64,000 nt of DNA from Nocardia arthritidis NBRC 100137 (GTDB taxonomy: Bacteria; Actinomycetota; Actinomycetes; Mycobacteriales; Mycobacteriaceae). The notes beneath the pieces are model-generated. The model had not been told where the DNA came from, searched no databases, and worked only from the letters and a program-made list of their open reading frames with translations. Positions 16,981 to 25,618 of the stretch are shown one piece after another. Made by a program: the position numbers and the translations under genes. Every line of letters starts with the position of its first letter. Within the stretch, counting starts at the first letter, position 1. The stretch covers positions 16,209 to 80,208 of the forward strand of contig NZ_BDBB01000043.1 in the NCBI RefSeq assembly GCF_001612765.1. Direction: 5' to 3'.

Positions 16981-18231
16981 ATGACGGAGAAGGCGCGCCA
17001 ACGGCAAGCGGAGGTCAGGGCGCTGGCCCGGCTCGCTGGGGACGAACTCGGCGGAGCGGTCGACGGGATCGCGGCCGTGCACCGCGCGATCGCACACCGA
17101 GCCTTCGCCGCCGTGCGCTGGGGCGTTGGCCCGGCGGCGGCTCCGGTCGAGCGGATGCACGATGTGATCGCCGAGAGTGTCTATCGTGTGGTCAGCGGAT
17201 CGGCGGTGGCGGCGGGCATGGTCGCGGAACGGACCGCGGATCTGCCGGGGGCCGCGCCGTCCCGCACGGTGTACGGGTCGGGTTTGGTCGCTGCGGTACA
17301 GGGACTCATCGGTGACGAGCTCGAGCGGACGCGACCGATTCTGGCCGGCCCGATGACCTTCCGGATCGACGGCGCTCCCGTGCCCGCCGAGCGGGTCGGT
17401 GCGCGTGTGCGGCGGCCGGGTGCGCATGTCGTGGTTTTCCTGCACGGGTTGGTGGAGACCGAGCACGCGTGGCGGCTGGGCGGCGGGCCGACCTATGCCG
17501 AGCGACTGGAGTCCGATACGGGCTGTACGGCGCTACAGGTCCGGTACAACAGCGGTCTGCATATCTCGGAGAATGCGGCACAGTTGAGCGAGCTGATGCA
17601 ATGCCTGGTCGAGCGGTGGCCGGTGCCGGTGGAGCGGGTTTCGCTGGTGGGTCATTCGATGGGCGGACTGGTGGCCCGGAGCGCGTGTTTCGTGGCGAGC
17701 GAAGCCGGGTTGCCGTGGGTGCGGCTGGTGCGGCGAGTGGTGTGTCTGGGTTCACCCCATATGGGCGCGCCGCTGGAGCAGTTGGTGCACTACGCGTCGG
17801 CGGCACTGGTGCGGTTGCCGGAGACCCGTCCGTTCGGGCGTCTGTTGCGTCGTCGCAGCGCCGGCATTCGGGATCTTCGGAATGGCTCGTTGGTGGAAGA
17901 GGATTGGCGGGATCTGGATGCCGACGCGCTGCGTCGCCGGGTGATCCGGGAGGTGCCGTTACTGATGAGTGCGGAGCACTATTTCGTCACGGCTACCGTC
18001 ACGCGCAGTCCGCGGCATCCGCTGGGCCGCGTGATCGGTGACGGGCTGGTTCTCACCCCGAGCGGTGGCGGCCGTAGCCGGACGCGTCGCATCGGCTTCG
18101 ACGTGGACAAGGGTATGCATCTCGCGTCGGCGCATCACTTCACGTTGCTCAATCATGGTGCGGTCTACCGCGCGCTGCGCACCTGGTTGGCCTCGGAAGC
18201 AGTGCAGGTTCCCGGCGAAGCCTCCTGTTGA
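16981..18231 (+). CDS. Lipase/PGAP1-like alpha/beta hydrolase
   Basis: A 416-residue protein with a ~150-residue helical N-terminal region followed by an alpha/beta hydrolase domain. FLHGLVETEHAW marks the oxyanion region and LVGHSMGGLVAR the nucleophile elbow with catalytic Ser (GHSMG). The late ASAHHFTLLNH could supply the His. VCLGSPHMGAPLEQL is typical of triacylglycerol-lipase/PGAP1-like enzymes. No signal peptide is evident. The ATG at 16981 follows an imperfect palindrome GTGCAC-ATTT-GTACAC. It is probably a carboxylesterase or lipase; substrate unknown. Confidence 0.82.
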   Translation: MTEKARQRQAEVRALARLAGDELGGAVDGIAAVHRAIAHRAFAAVRWGVGPAAAPVERMHDVIAESVYRVVSGSAVAAGMVAERTADLPGAAPSRTVYGSGLVAAVQGLIGDELERTRPILAGPMTFRIDGAPVPAERVGARVRRPGAHVVVFLHGLVETEHAWRLGGGPTYAERLESDTGCTALQVRYNSGLHISENAAQLSELMQCLVERWPVPVERVSLVGHSMGGLVARSACFVASEAGLPWVRLVRRVVCLGSPHMGAPLEQLVHYASAALVRLPETRPFGRLLRRRSAGIRDLRNGSLVEEDWRDLDADALRRRVIREVPLLMSAEHYFVTATVTRSPRHPLGRVIGDGLVLTPSGGGRSRTRRIGFDVDKGMHLASAHHFTLLNHGAVYRALRTWLASEAVQVPGEASC

Positions 18232-18239
18232 GCGATCCT

Positions 18240-18272
18240 CGGGCGGGACAGGGCGCGGCCGTGTCCCGCCCG
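18240..18272. terminator. Bidirectional hairpin terminator
   Basis: CGGGCGGGACA and TGTCCCGCCCG form perfect 11-base arms around an 11-base loop, placed between the convergent genes ending at 18231 (+) and 18278 (-). Confidence 0.75.
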
Positions 18273-18277
18273 GGCGT

Positions 18278-19369
18278 TCAGAGGAGGTCTTCGGGGTCGG
18301 CGTCGGCTTCGAGGCGCACGTCTTCGGCGAAGTGGGATTCAGGGTCGGCGTGGTCGGTGTTGGCGGCGTAGAGCAGCAGGCAGCCGCGGATGCCGTCGAG
18401 GAGGTCTTCCAGGAGGTCGAGGGCGGGGCGGGCGGGGTCGAGGCGGCTGATGCGGAAGCCGGTGAGCATCGCCTCGCGGGTGTCGGCGTCGACACCGAAG
18501 CGGTGGGCTTGGGTTTCGATTTCGGCGACGCGGGCGACGAGGCTCCACGGGGCCGGGACGCGGCCTTCGTGCACGGCCATCGCTTCGGCGATCAGTTCGA
18601 GGACGACTTCGGTGGGGGTGTCGCCCGCGGCGAGTCGTTCGAGCACGAGGGTGGGGGTCTCGACTTGGAGTGCTTCGATGTCGTCGGCTTCGGCGACGAC
18701 ATCGGTGGTGGGTACGCTCGCGGCCTCTCCGGCGACTTCGGCGGCGGCGTAGAGCCAGTGCGCCGCGGCGACGGAGGCGGAGGCGGGGTCGAGTTCGGTG
18801 AACAGTTCGATGCTGCCGAGCGGGTCGGCGCGCAGGAGTGCGTCGGCGGCGTGGACCTGGGCCGGGGAGACGTCGGGGCGGGACAGTTCGACGGCTTGGC
18901 GGGCGCGGCCGGAGAGGTCGCCGCGTTCGGCGGATTCGATGGCTTCTTGTTCGGTGCGTACTTCGGCGGCGATGGTGTCGAGCAGGGCGTCGTCGTCGAT
19001 CTCGTGCAGGGTGCGTCCGATGCGGTGGGCGGATTCGACGACGCCGCTGTAGGAGACGAGCAGTCCTTCGTCGGTGGGCAGGTGGGGGCTGCGCAGTCCG
19101 GTTTCGACTTCTTTGAAGTTCCGGCGTTCTTCGGCGCGGCGCCATGCTTCGCTGTTGGGGACGTCGGGGTCGCCAGCGGCGCTGGCCGGGTGGGTGTAGG
19201 TGCGCCATTGGAACCGCGAGAGGGTGGTGAGGTTCGACGCCAGATCGGTTGCCTGGTCCCTGGTCACCTGCGGGGGCAGGGTGGCCACCGTCTGGGCGAG
19301 GTCGCCTCGTCCGGTCGCCCAGGTGGCGACGAGGGCGGCGCGGTCGGCATCGAATGCGTATCTGGTCAC
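18278..19369 (-). CDS. Hypothetical protein, 363 residues
   Basis: I do not recognise the family. The protein is acidic, almost entirely predicted alpha-helical and soluble, with no signal peptide or membrane segment. A region near residues 95-160 (RSPHLPTDEGLLVSYSGVVE, LHEIDDDALLDTIAAEVR) and a segment of repeated Ala/Glu/Asp helices follow. It ends with a very acidic tail (EADADPEDLL). The start is GTG 19369. Codon use is normal for the region, so the gene is real. It is convergent with the lipase-like gene and divergent from the DUF2470-type gene. Confidence 0.75.
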   Translation of the reverse strand: MTRYAFDADRAALVATWATGRGDLAQTVATLPPQVTRDQATDLASNLTTLSRFQWRTYTHPASAAGDPDVPNSEAWRRAEERRNFKEVETGLRSPHLPTDEGLLVSYSGVVESAHRIGRTLHEIDDDALLDTIAAEVRTEQEAIESAERGDLSGRARQAVELSRPDVSPAQVHAADALLRADPLGSIELFTELDPASASVAAAHWLYAAAEVAGEAASVPTTDVVAEADDIEALQVETPTLVLERLAAGDTPTEVVLELIAEAMAVHEGRVPAPWSLVARVAEIETQAHRFGVDADTREAMLTGFRISRLDPARPALDLLEDLLDGIRGCLLLYAANTDHADPESHFAEDVRLEADADPEDLL

Positions 19370-19470
19370 TGGGCAAGTCTGGTCGATCGGCGGCGGATGC
19401 GCTCGGTCAATTGCTTCGCTCGTGTGAGGTTGTGCGGCGTTTCGCCTGGACGCGCTGGAAGGATGGGGGC

Positions 19471-20268
19471 ATGACTGTCGATCATGGTGATCCCGGCGAC
19501 GGGCCTTCGGTACCGCCGCCGCTGGCGCCGGTGTCGCATCCGGCTCGCCCCTCGGCTGCGGAGGAGGCGAGAACCGTTGCGGCGTCGGTGAATACCGCGA
19601 CGCTGGCGAGTCTGGCGGAGGATGGTTCGCCGTGGGCGTCGTTGGTGACGTATGGGTTGTCGGCGGGGCAGCCGGTGTTGTGTGTGTCGCGGCTGGCCGA
19701 GCACGGGCGCAATCTGGCTGCGGACGGGCGGACGAGCTTGGCGGTGGTGGCGCCGGATCCGCCCGCGGACCCGTTGGCGGGGGCGCGGATCACGCTGTCG
19801 GGTGTGGTCGAGCGGCCGGCGGGCGAGGAGGCGGTCGCGGCGCGGGCGGCGTATCTGGCGGCGGTGGCGGCGGGGCGGATGTACATCGATTACAGCGATT
19901 TCTCGTTGTGGGTGTTGCGGGTGCGGCGGGTGCGCTGGGTCGGCGGGTATGGGCGGATGGATTCGGTGAGTGCCGAGGAGTATGCGGCGGCGGAACCGGA
20001 TCCGGTGATTCCGGTGGCGGCTCGGGCGGTGGCGCATCTCAACGATGATCACGCCGAGGCGTTGCTGGCGATGGCGCGGCGGTTGGGTGGGTACCCGGAT
20101 GCCACCGAGGCGAGTTGTGAGCGTGCCGACCGATACGGCTTGGATTTGCGGGTGGTGACGCCGCGGGGTGTGGCTCGCACCCGGGTCGGCTATGTGGAGC
20201 GGATCAACGCGGTCGAGGAGTTGCGGGCGGCGACGGTGGAGTTGGCGCGGCGGTCGCGGATGGCGTGA
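19471..20268 (+). CDS. Pyridoxamine-5'-phosphate-oxidase-fold protein with DUF2470 domain
   Basis: A 265-residue protein. The N-terminal split-barrel flavin-binding-like domain (ARTVAASVNTATLASLAEDGSPWASLVTY, with VLCVSRLAEHGRNLAADGRTSLAVV) is followed by a C-terminal DUF2470 domain beginning AVAHLNDDHAEALLAMARRLGG. This layout is that of HugZ-like proteins, some of which bind or degrade heme and others of which bind flavin or F420. The C-terminal His-Asp-Asp-His is typical. ATG 19471 follows GGAAGGATGGGGG. Activity on heme is possible but not shown by the sequence. Confidence 0.85.
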   Translation: MTVDHGDPGDGPSVPPPLAPVSHPARPSAAEEARTVAASVNTATLASLAEDGSPWASLVTYGLSAGQPVLCVSRLAEHGRNLAADGRTSLAVVAPDPPADPLAGARITLSGVVERPAGEEAVAARAAYLAAVAAGRMYIDYSDFSLWVLRVRRVRWVGGYGRMDSVSAEEYAAAEPDPVIPVAARAVAHLNDDHAEALLAMARRLGGYPDATEASCERADRYGLDLRVVTPRGVARTRVGYVERINAVEELRAATVELARRSRMA

Positions 20269-20350
20269 GCGCGGATCGTGACGGTTGCGCGACCGGCGAC
20301 ACGCGATTTCCTGCCCGGGCAGTCAGCAATCTTACAGTTACGCTACGGCG

Positions 20351-21670
20351 ATGCGTACACGCACTCACCGGCGCGGGTTCGTCGCGCTGTCGGCTGCCGC
20401 GGCGGTACTGATGGCTTCGGGTGTTTCCGCTGCTGCGCCGAGTCCGGGGCTGCCCGCGTTCGATGCGGAGTTCCTGTGGGGTGTGGCGTCGTCGGGGTTT
20501 CAATCCGAAGGTCATGCGCCGGACAGCAACTGGTCGCGTTTCATCGCGTCGGGTGGAACGGCGGATCCGTATCGGGACTCGGTGGACTTCGCGCGGCGCT
20601 ATATCTCCGACATCGATCTGGCGGCGCGTCTGGGCGTGCGGGTCTACCGGGTGGGTATCGAGTGGGCGCGGTTGCAACCGGCGCCGCATGCCTGGGACGA
20701 GGCGGCGTTCGGGTTCTACGACAATGTGATCGCCCGGATTCTGGCGGCGGGGATGCGGCCGATGCTGACCTTGGATCACTGGGTGTATCCGGGGTGGGCG
20801 TTGGACCGGGGCGGGTGGCGTAACCCGGGCATGGTCGAGGATTGGCTGGCGAACATGCGCAAGGTGGTGGGCCGGTATGCCTCGCGCGATCCGCTGTGGG
20901 TGACGTTCAACGAGCCGGCCGCGTATGTCGGCACGGAGTTGCGGACGGGTGGCATCGGTGTCGACGAGGCGCCGGTGATGCTGGATCGGATCGCGCTGGC
21001 GCACAACGAGATCTACGACGTCATCCACGGTTATCGGCCGGATGCGCAGGTGACCAGCAATCTGGGCTATGTGGCCGGTGCGGAGACGGAGGTGAATCAG
21101 CCGATCGTTGATCGGATCTCGGCGAAGCTGGATTTCATCGGTGTGGATTACTACTTCGCTCCGCTGCCGCAGACGGGTGAGTCGGAGCAGGGCGGCGCGG
21201 AGGGAGGTCCTGCGATGTGGGAGCTGCCGGTGCATCCGGAGGGTATCTACTACGCGTTGCGGCATTACGCGCGCCAGTTTCCCGGGCGTCCGCTGTATGT
21301 GGTGGAGAACGGTCTTCCGACGGAGAACGGGCAGGTTCGTCCGGATGGGTACAGCCGCGCCGATCATCTGCGGGACACGGTGTATTGGTTGCAGCGGGCG
21401 AAGGCCGATGGGATGGCTGTCATCGGTTACAACTATTGGAGTCTGACGGACAACTACGAGTGGGGTTCGTACGCGCCGCGGTTCGGGCTCTACACGGTCG
21501 ATGTGCTGACCGATCCGAAGTTGTCGCGCCGCCCGACCGACGCGGTCGATGCGTATGTCCGGCTGATCCGCGCGGGTGGTGTGGGGTCGGATTATCAGCC
21601 GACGCGAGCTCCGCTCCCCTGTGTCCTGATCGATGGGCCGGACACCTGCGCCGGGGACGACCCGGCTTAG
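20351..21670 (+). CDS. Exported glycoside hydrolase family 1 protein
   Basis: A 439-residue protein. Residues 1-29 form a signal peptide with a Tat-like twin arginine (THRRGFVAL) and a hydrophobic stretch ending near GVSAAAP. The mature part has the family 1 signs: FLWGVASSGFQSEG at the start, VTFNEPAAY with the acid/base Glu, YVVENGLP with the nucleophile Glu, and YNYWSLTDNYEWGSYAPRFGLY near the end. It should cleave beta-glucosides or related glycosides outside the membrane. ATG 20351 is chosen because the signal peptide starts there. It is followed 117 bases later by prcB, possibly without co-transcription. Confidence 0.88.
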   Translation: MRTRTHRRGFVALSAAAAVLMASGVSAAAPSPGLPAFDAEFLWGVASSGFQSEGHAPDSNWSRFIASGGTADPYRDSVDFARRYISDIDLAARLGVRVYRVGIEWARLQPAPHAWDEAAFGFYDNVIARILAAGMRPMLTLDHWVYPGWALDRGGWRNPGMVEDWLANMRKVVGRYASRDPLWVTFNEPAAYVGTELRTGGIGVDEAPVMLDRIALAHNEIYDVIHGYRPDAQVTSNLGYVAGAETEVNQPIVDRISAKLDFIGVDYYFAPLPQTGESEQGGAEGGPAMWELPVHPEGIYYALRHYARQFPGRPLYVVENGLPTENGQVRPDGYSRADHLRDTVYWLQRAKADGMAVIGYNYWSLTDNYEWGSYAPRFGLYTVDVLTDPKLSRRPTDAVDAYVRLIRAGGVGSDYQPTRAPLPCVLIDGPDTCAGDDPA

Positions 21671-21787
21671 GGGCCGCGGGCAGGCGGATGCCGGTTGTGG
21701 CCGAGCGGTGGTGGTGTTCCGGTAACGTCGGCGGGAGAGCACGTGTCGCGTTCGCGGGTGGGCAGCTTCCGCCCGGAAAGGTGATTC

Positions 21788-22615
21788 ATGACCACCGATA
21801 GTCACCTGCCGCTCGGCTTGCAGTACCCGGCGGCATCCTTCTCGGAGTTTCTGCGCCGGTACGCGCCGCGGTTGTTGCCCGACGTGGGTTTCGAGACGAG
21901 CGGCGGCGGGGACGGCGCCGCGGCGCACGGGACGACGATCGTCGCGATCAGTTATCGCGGTGGTGTGCTGGTGGCCGGTGACCGCCGGGGCACGATGGGG
22001 CATCTGGTGGCGACGCGGGATATGCGGAAGGTCTTCGTCACCGACACCTATTCGGCCGCCGGTTTCGCGGGCACGGTGGGGATGGCGTTGGAGATGATCC
22101 GATTGTTCGCGGTGGAGCTCGAGCATTACGAGAAGATCGAAGGGGCTCCGCTGACGTTCGACGGCAAGGCCACGAAGTTGTCGGCGATGGTGCGCGCGAA
22201 TCTGCCCGCGGCGTTGCAGGACATGGCGGTCATTCCGGTGCTGGTCGGCTATGACGTGGACGCTGCCGAGCCGCAGCGGGCGGGGCGGATCGTGTCGTAC
22301 GACGCGGTGGGAGGCCGGCAGGAGGAGCGTTTCGGTTACACCGCGGTCGGTTCGGGGTCGGTGTTCGCGAGGTCGTCGCTGAAGAAGACCTATCACCGCG
22401 ATATCGATGAGCGGGCGGCGTTGCGTCTTGCGGTGGAGGCGCTGTTCGACGCGGCCGATGACGATACCGCGACGGGTGGCCCGGATCTGCTGCGCGATCT
22501 CTATCCCACCGCGGTGCTGGTCGATGCCGAGGGCGCGGTCGAGGTTTCGGCCGAGCGCCTGACGGAGATCACCCGTGGGGTCGCCGACGCGCGTGCGGCG
22601 GCGCAACGGCGCTGA
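21788..22615 (+). CDS. prcB: 20S proteasome beta subunit, orphan copy
   Basis: This is a 275-residue PrcB homologue. A 48-residue propeptide ends AAHG, and processing would expose Thr49 as the catalytic Thr1 of TTIVAISYRGGV. Asp17 (AGDRRG) and Lys33 (DMRKVF) of the mature chain are conserved, as are VGSGSVFARSSLKK and DAADDDTATGGPDL. It should therefore be a catalytically competent threonine peptidase. The usual actinobacterial neighbours pup, dop and prcA are not adjacent: an exported glycosidase precedes it and a membrane protein follows. An alpha subunit elsewhere in the genome would be needed to form a proteasome. Confidence 0.93.
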   Translation: MTTDSHLPLGLQYPAASFSEFLRRYAPRLLPDVGFETSGGGDGAAAHGTTIVAISYRGGVLVAGDRRGTMGHLVATRDMRKVFVTDTYSAAGFAGTVGMALEMIRLFAVELEHYEKIEGAPLTFDGKATKLSAMVRANLPAALQDMAVIPVLVGYDVDAAEPQRAGRIVSYDAVGGRQEERFGYTAVGSGSVFARSSLKKTYHRDIDERAALRLAVEALFDAADDDTATGGPDLLRDLYPTAVLVDAEGAVEVSAERLTEITRGVADARAAAQRR

Positions 22616-23170
22616 GCGGCGGCAGGTCGTTCGCAGTCCGGGCGGTTGCGGCCCCATGATGACCGGGGTGGAGCCGGATCCCGCAAGCGCCCGTGCGCGA
22701 GTTGGGCGTGATCCGGCTCGGAGGTTTCGACCCGCTGCGGGTGGGTCCGGATCGAAATACGGTCCTGCACCGGGTTTTCCATTTTCGGACGTTTCCACCG
22801 GATGTGGTGCAGGTTTGTGACCGACGTCGCAGTGCGCACTTGTTAGGCCTGTCACAGCAATTCGGTTGCGCCGGGCAAGGAATTGTCGCGGTGAAACCGC
22901 GAAGGCCGAGTTCAACGTTGTGCGCGAAATGTTACTCACCGGTTGGGTCACTCCGGGGTCGGACGCGCCGGGAGCTGCGATGATGCGTGGGACATCGATC
23001 ACGCTTGCCTGGTGTCGCCGCCGTGCTTACGGTGAATTCCGTCGATGGCCGATGACGCCCGATCGAATTTCATCTCATTGATGTGCCGCGGTTTTCCCCA
23101 CTTCAGGCAATTCCACTGTTATTGCCTCGAGCGGCAGCGGAATTCATGCGGCACCGGCGAAACTGGAGCA
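22616..23170. other. Non-coding region after prcB
   Basis: In these 555 bases I find only short unconvincing frames on either strand. The segment around 22750-22800 and 22900-22960 is somewhat AT-richer and could hold the promoter of the membrane protein at 23171. I recognise no RNA or repeat. Confidence 0.5.
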
Positions 23171-24067
23171 ATGGTCCAACCAACCCCCTGGCAGGCAACC
23201 GAAGCGCGACACCGCCGGAGCCGCGGCTCCGGACGCCCGGCACGAAGCGCGACGCCACCACGGGGAGTGGATTGGGGCTTCCTGTTCGCCGCGGCCATGA
23301 GTTCGGTCACGTTCGCCCTGCTGTTCCAGCCGTGGCTGTCGGCGTCGGGTTCGGGTGGCGAGGTGCGTTCCGACGCATTCGGCCGGGTCACCGGTGTCAC
23401 CAACGGTTTCGATGAGTGGTCGATCTCGAAGTTCCGTGAGATGAACATCAGCGGCGCCTGGGGTCTGCTGGCCGCCGCCGCGGCGGTCGTCACGGTGTTC
23501 GCCGCGGTCGCGCAGGTGCGGTCGCGCTCCCGTGCGCTCGCTGCTCTGGTGATGGGTTCCAGCGTGGCCGTGACGGTTCTGGTGCTCATCTGCTTGCTGT
23601 ACCTGGATGCCAAAGGGCCGGAGTTGCGGACGCTGATCGATCCGGGTGAAGGTTTCGGTTCGGGGTGGCTGCGCCGGATCTTCGACGAGGATGGCACGGC
23701 CGTTTCTGCCGGTGAGCAGCGGATGGCCGGCGCCGGGCTGACCCCCGTGGCGTTGCTCGCCGGAGTGCTGAGTTCCGCCGCCGCGGTGGCCGCCGTCGCG
23801 CAGGGCACCCGCCGCTACGGCCTCAGCACGATGCGGGCGTTGTCCTGGCTGGTGACGCCGCTGCCGACCGAGACAACGCCACCTCCGGCCGCCGCAGAGG
23901 CACCCCGTCCGGCTGCGCAGCCGACGCCGGATGCCGCCGAGCGGGTGCTGTGGGACGAGTTGGTCTTCGATGACGACCTCATCGCCAACATCACCTGGGT
24001 GCGGAATACGAATACACCTGAGAGCGAAACCTCGGCTCACCGTTCGGCGCCGGTCCTCACCCGGTAG
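23171..24067 (+). CDS. Membrane protein with three or four transmembrane segments
   Basis: A 298-residue protein. A basic N-terminus (RHRRSRGSGRPARS) is followed by hydrophobic segments near WGFLFAAAMSSVTFALLF, GLLAAAAAVVTVFAAVAQV, VMGSSVAVTVLVLICLLYL and GLTPVALLAGVLSSAAAVAA. The C-terminal tail is Pro/Thr/Ala-rich and then acidic (WDELVFDDDLIANITW). I do not recognise the family; the layout resembles unnamed mycolata membrane proteins. ATG 23171 is chosen because the predicted topology starts soon after it; GGAGC precedes it. It stands alone. Confidence 0.75.
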   Translation: MVQPTPWQATEARHRRSRGSGRPARSATPPRGVDWGFLFAAAMSSVTFALLFQPWLSASGSGGEVRSDAFGRVTGVTNGFDEWSISKFREMNISGAWGLLAAAAAVVTVFAAVAQVRSRSRALAALVMGSSVAVTVLVLICLLYLDAKGPELRTLIDPGEGFGSGWLRRIFDEDGTAVSAGEQRMAGAGLTPVALLAGVLSSAAAVAAVAQGTRRYGLSTMRALSWLVTPLPTETTPPPAAAEAPRPAAQPTPDAAERVLWDELVFDDDLIANITWVRNTNTPESETSAHRSAPVLTR

Positions 24068-24277
24068 GGGTCGGCGGCTCGTCCGTCCCGGGGATGCGCT
24101 CGCGTCCGGGCGACCGCGACGCGCGTGATCTGAGGAGGTGACCGCGTTCCAGGCCGCGCGGCCGTTGCTGATGTGGTCGAGGGTGCCGAAGAGCCTGGCG
24201 AGATTGACCGGCGCGCACCGGCGCGGTAACGGTTTGCGATCAGCGAGATGTTTTCCGCGCGAGCGGGATCCGGAGTC

Positions 24278-24457
24278 TCATGCCTGCTCCCGCCGGTCGC
24301 CGCGGTCACCGGCTGTGGGTGGTTGCGCGCGCGGCACCCGGACCACGCCGGTGTCGAGATCGATGTCGAACCGCGGCGTGTAGGCCTGTCCGTCGCTGTC
24401 CTCGCTGCCCTCGTGGGTCAGCTTCTTACCTGGGAACAGCTCCCCGATGACGCCCAT
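24278..24457 (-). CDS. Small DUF6191-like protein
   Basis: This 59-residue protein starts MGVIGELFPGKKLTHEGSED and contains FDIDLDTGVVRVPR, which matches my recollection of the small DUF6191 family in actinobacteria (short hydrophobic start with a phenylalanine-pro-gly turn, then an acidic stretch ending in IDLDxGxVxV). The family function is unknown. ATG 24457 is preferred over an upstream ATG because the conserved part begins there. Confidence 0.65.
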   Translation of the reverse strand: MGVIGELFPGKKLTHEGSEDSDGQAYTPRFDIDLDTGVVRVPRAQPPTAGDRGDRREQA

Positions 24458-24638
24458 ACGACCACGATACGCGGGAGCTGGATGGCGAGTCGCCACGCGA
24501 TAGCCAAGAGACGGTTCAGTTTCGGCACCTGCGGGGCTGCGGCCCGGTTAGCATCAGTTCGCTCCTGCCGGCCGAGGACCGCGGCACGGGGAGCGCTGGG
24601 CGACCGACACCGTAATCGAACGACAGATCGGCCACCGC

Positions 24639-24902
24639 ATGGAACAAGACGCCGACCTCGCCCAGGCCCGGGTCTTCTTGGAGTTGCTCACCCGGCGAGC
24701 CCAGACACTGGCGCGGGATATCGAATTCTCCTACCGCGGCGATCCCGCCGCACGCCACGAGTTGCACAGCGAGTTGTGTGCCGTGCGCCGCTTCATCGAC
24801 CGGCTGCACCGCAGATTCCCGGAAACAGTGCCGCCGCAAGCCGATCGGCAGCCGGCCACTGTCCCGGCGAACCGCCTCGGGGCCCGGCGGAGCCTGGGTT
24901 GA
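24639..24902 (+). CDS. Small hypothetical protein, 87 residues
   Basis: A predicted helical protein starting MEQDADLAQARVFLELLTRR, with a basic C-terminal tail (RLHRRFPETV, LGARRSLG). Codon use is consistent with a real gene. I do not recognise a family. It converges on the TetR gene at 24919 with 16 bases between the stops. Confidence 0.5.
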   Translation: MEQDADLAQARVFLELLTRRAQTLARDIEFSYRGDPAARHELHSELCAVRRFIDRLHRRFPETVPPQADRQPATVPANRLGARRSLG

Positions 24903-24918
24903 GGCAGCCGCGCCGGTG

Positions 24919-25557
24919 TCAGCGGCGCGGCGCGGCGGCTATGTGGTCGTGGACGGGCACGGTGAGCATGGCGACGATCATGTCCACGATTTCCGCGGCG
25001 TCCCCCGGGTGGGCGGTGCGGACCCCCGATTCCAAGGTGCGCTCGTAGTCGGCGATCAACGCGAACATGACGGTGGCCATCGTCTCCAGGCGCTGTCTGC
25101 GCAGGCGCCGCGGCAGCCCGGTCAGCGCGGCGTCCAGGCGGGTGGTGATGATGCGGACGGCGGCACGGTCGGCGCCTGCGAGGCGGTGGGCGTCCGCCAC
25201 TACGGGGTGGGTGCGCACCACTTCCAGGAATCGGCCGAGATGGGTCACCCGGTCGTGGCCGAGCAGTTCTAGGATCGGGGTGGCGAGCATGGCGACGAGG
25301 GCGTTCACGTCGTTGGCGCGGCCGTCGGCTTCGTGGGCGGCCAGCAACTGCATGCGGCGCTGCTCGAGCCAGTTCATCCGTCGTTCGACGATGGCTTCGA
25401 TCAGCCCGGTGCGCGATTCGAAGTAGTAGTGCACCGCGGAGTTGTTGCGCTGACCGGCGGCGGCGGCGATGTCGCGCAACGGCACGTCGACGCCGCGTTC
25501 GGCGATGAGGCGTTCCCCGGCGTCGAGCAAGGCGGCGCGCGATTCGTCGCTCGGCAT
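24919..25557 (-). CDS. TetR/AcrR family transcriptional regulator
   Basis: A 212-residue TetR protein with the helix-turn-helix at about residues 8-55 (DVPLRDIAAAAGQRNNSAVHYYF). The RNNSAVHYYFESR ending is typical of a large mycolata TetR subgroup near steroid- and lipid-catabolism genes. ATG 25557 is the start. It is divergent from the SDR-VOC-flavin oxidoreductase operon and shares with it a 61-base intergenic region holding two TAAACAC repeats 22 bases apart (25571-25577 and 25593-25599), a plausible operator pair. Confidence 0.87.
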   Translation of the reverse strand: MPSDESRAALLDAGERLIAERGVDVPLRDIAAAAGQRNNSAVHYYFESRTGLIEAIVERRMNWLEQRRMQLLAAHEADGRANDVNALVAMLATPILELLGHDRVTHLGRFLEVVRTHPVVADAHRLAGADRAAVRIITTRLDAALTGLPRRLRRQRLETMATVMFALIADYERTLESGVRTAHPGDAAEIVDMIVAMLTVPVHDHIAAAPRR

Positions 25558-25582
25558 ACCCGCACTGTACTAAACACTAGTC

Positions 25583-25611
25583 TTGACGATGTTAAACACA
25601 GATGCTTAATT
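25583..25611 (+). promoter_or_regulatory. Sigma-70-type promoter of the SDR operon, probably leaderless
   Basis: TTGACG (25583-25588), a 17-base spacer and TTAATT (25606-25611) form a good vegetative promoter. The predicted transcription start, about seven bases downstream, coincides with the GTG at 25619, which suggests a leaderless mRNA. TAAACAC repeats flank the -35 element. Confidence 0.65.
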
Positions 25612-25618
25612 GAACGGC

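Noticed and set aside
22575..22983. Overlapping short frames after prcB
   Set aside because: None has a good start signal or family features; they overlap each other in different frames.
20204..23002. 932-codon minus-strand frame opposite the glycosidase and prcB
   Set aside because: Composition is dominated by Arg, His, Pro and Gln, and it lies opposite two well-conserved plus-strand genes.
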